Assembly (NCBI GenBank): GCA_019414325.1 | Contig: DXMG01000004.1 | Location: 34,721-88,345, forward strand | Direction of reading: 5' to 3' | Length of the DNA: 53,625 nt | Source: Collinsella sp. | GTDB lineage: Bacteria > Actinomycetota > Coriobacteriia > Coriobacteriales > Coriobacteriaceae | In this document: one piece after another, positions 53,498-53,625 of the stretch | Position numbering within the stretch: the first letter of the stretch is position 1 | How the letters are laid out: the number at the start of each line of letters is the position of its first letter | Made by a program: the position numbers and the translations under genes | Notes under the pieces: model-generated | Told to the model about the DNA's origin: nothing | What the model saw: only the letters and a program-made list of their open reading frames with translations | Database searches by the model: none

Positions 53498-53625
53498 TTA
53501 GTTATCGCAGGCCGGGCACAGGGTTACTCTCCAAATCTTTCCGCAGGACGGAGGAGCCCCCGCCGCGCGATGAACTGCGCCCCAATTCTTGGACGGGCTA
53601 ATAAGCGGCCTACGCCGCACATAGG
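53498..53625 (-). CDS. partial minus-strand ORF cut by the window end
   Basis: On the minus strand an open frame enters from the right edge and stops with TAA at 53498-53500. Its last residues are GKIWRVTLCPACDN, with a Cys-x2-Cys pair. About 42 codons are visible. A second minus frame is open over the same bases and ends at 53524. The family is not recognised, and it may be a repeated tail rather than a true gene. Confidence 0.3.
   Translation of the reverse strand, partial: YVRRRPLISPSKNWGAVHRAAGAPPSCGKIWRVTLCPACDN

Overview
The window is high-GC bacterial chromosome with the gene content and style of a gut Coriobacteriia (Actinomycetota), most likely Collinsella or a close relative. That placement is inference. 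It rests on the zinc-type S14, an actinobacterial-style RF2, a split transketolase, alanine/lysine-tailed L31 and L17, an LPxTG-like LAATGD surface protein, and an anaerobic purine/hydantoin gene set. About 50 protein genes are supported. I found no tRNA, rRNA, CRISPR array, transposase or phage gene.

Layout. (1) 1-8.9 kb is an accessory region: an AAA ATPase behind a perfect inverted repeat, a 5'-truncated ATPase relic, a DEDDh exonuclease, a frameshifted unknown gene, a sortase-type surface protein with three 131-residue repeats, and two unknown proteins. (2) 8.97-20.5 kb is a catabolic island: a YheO-type PAS/HTH regulator divergent from dpaL (ygeX), then ygeY, ygeW, mocA (ygfJ), a hydantoinase, yqeC (reverse strand), yqeB, an XdhC-family gene and a xanthine/uracil-type permease. 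It matches the E. coli ygeW-ygeX-ygeY-hyuA-yqeB-yqeC-mocA region and the gut anaerobic purine-degradation gene set. Permease, hydantoinase, ammonia-lyase, M20 hydrolase and carbamoyltransferase could take up and dismantle purine-derived compounds. MocA, YqeB, YqeC and XdhC would mature a molybdenum (possibly selenium) hydroxylase that is not encoded in the window. (3) 20.8-31.5 kb is the spc/alpha ribosomal block from rplE to rplQ, with secY, adk, map, infA and rpoA, then truA. The S10 half (rpsJ to rplX) is absent upstream of rplE. (4) 31.6-45.2 kb is mixed housekeeping: a glycosyltransferase-like protein, argR, a class A penicillin-binding protein, a U32 peptidase, tyrS, adenine deaminase flanked by a repeat pair, two HAD phosphatases, citrate synthase and an ACT-domain protein. 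(5) 45.4-53.2 kb holds rpmE, secA, prfB, a YitT-family membrane protein and a two-gene transketolase.

The most striking observation is in prfB. The RF2 codon-recognition tripeptide reads Ser-Pro-Thr instead of Ser-Pro-Phe, and only 2 of the 52 stop codons I read end in TGA (28 TAG, 22 TAA). Second is a compact three-hairpin element between dpaL and ygeY that looks like a structured RNA. Intergenic regions carry several palindromic repeat families, each with two copies in this window.
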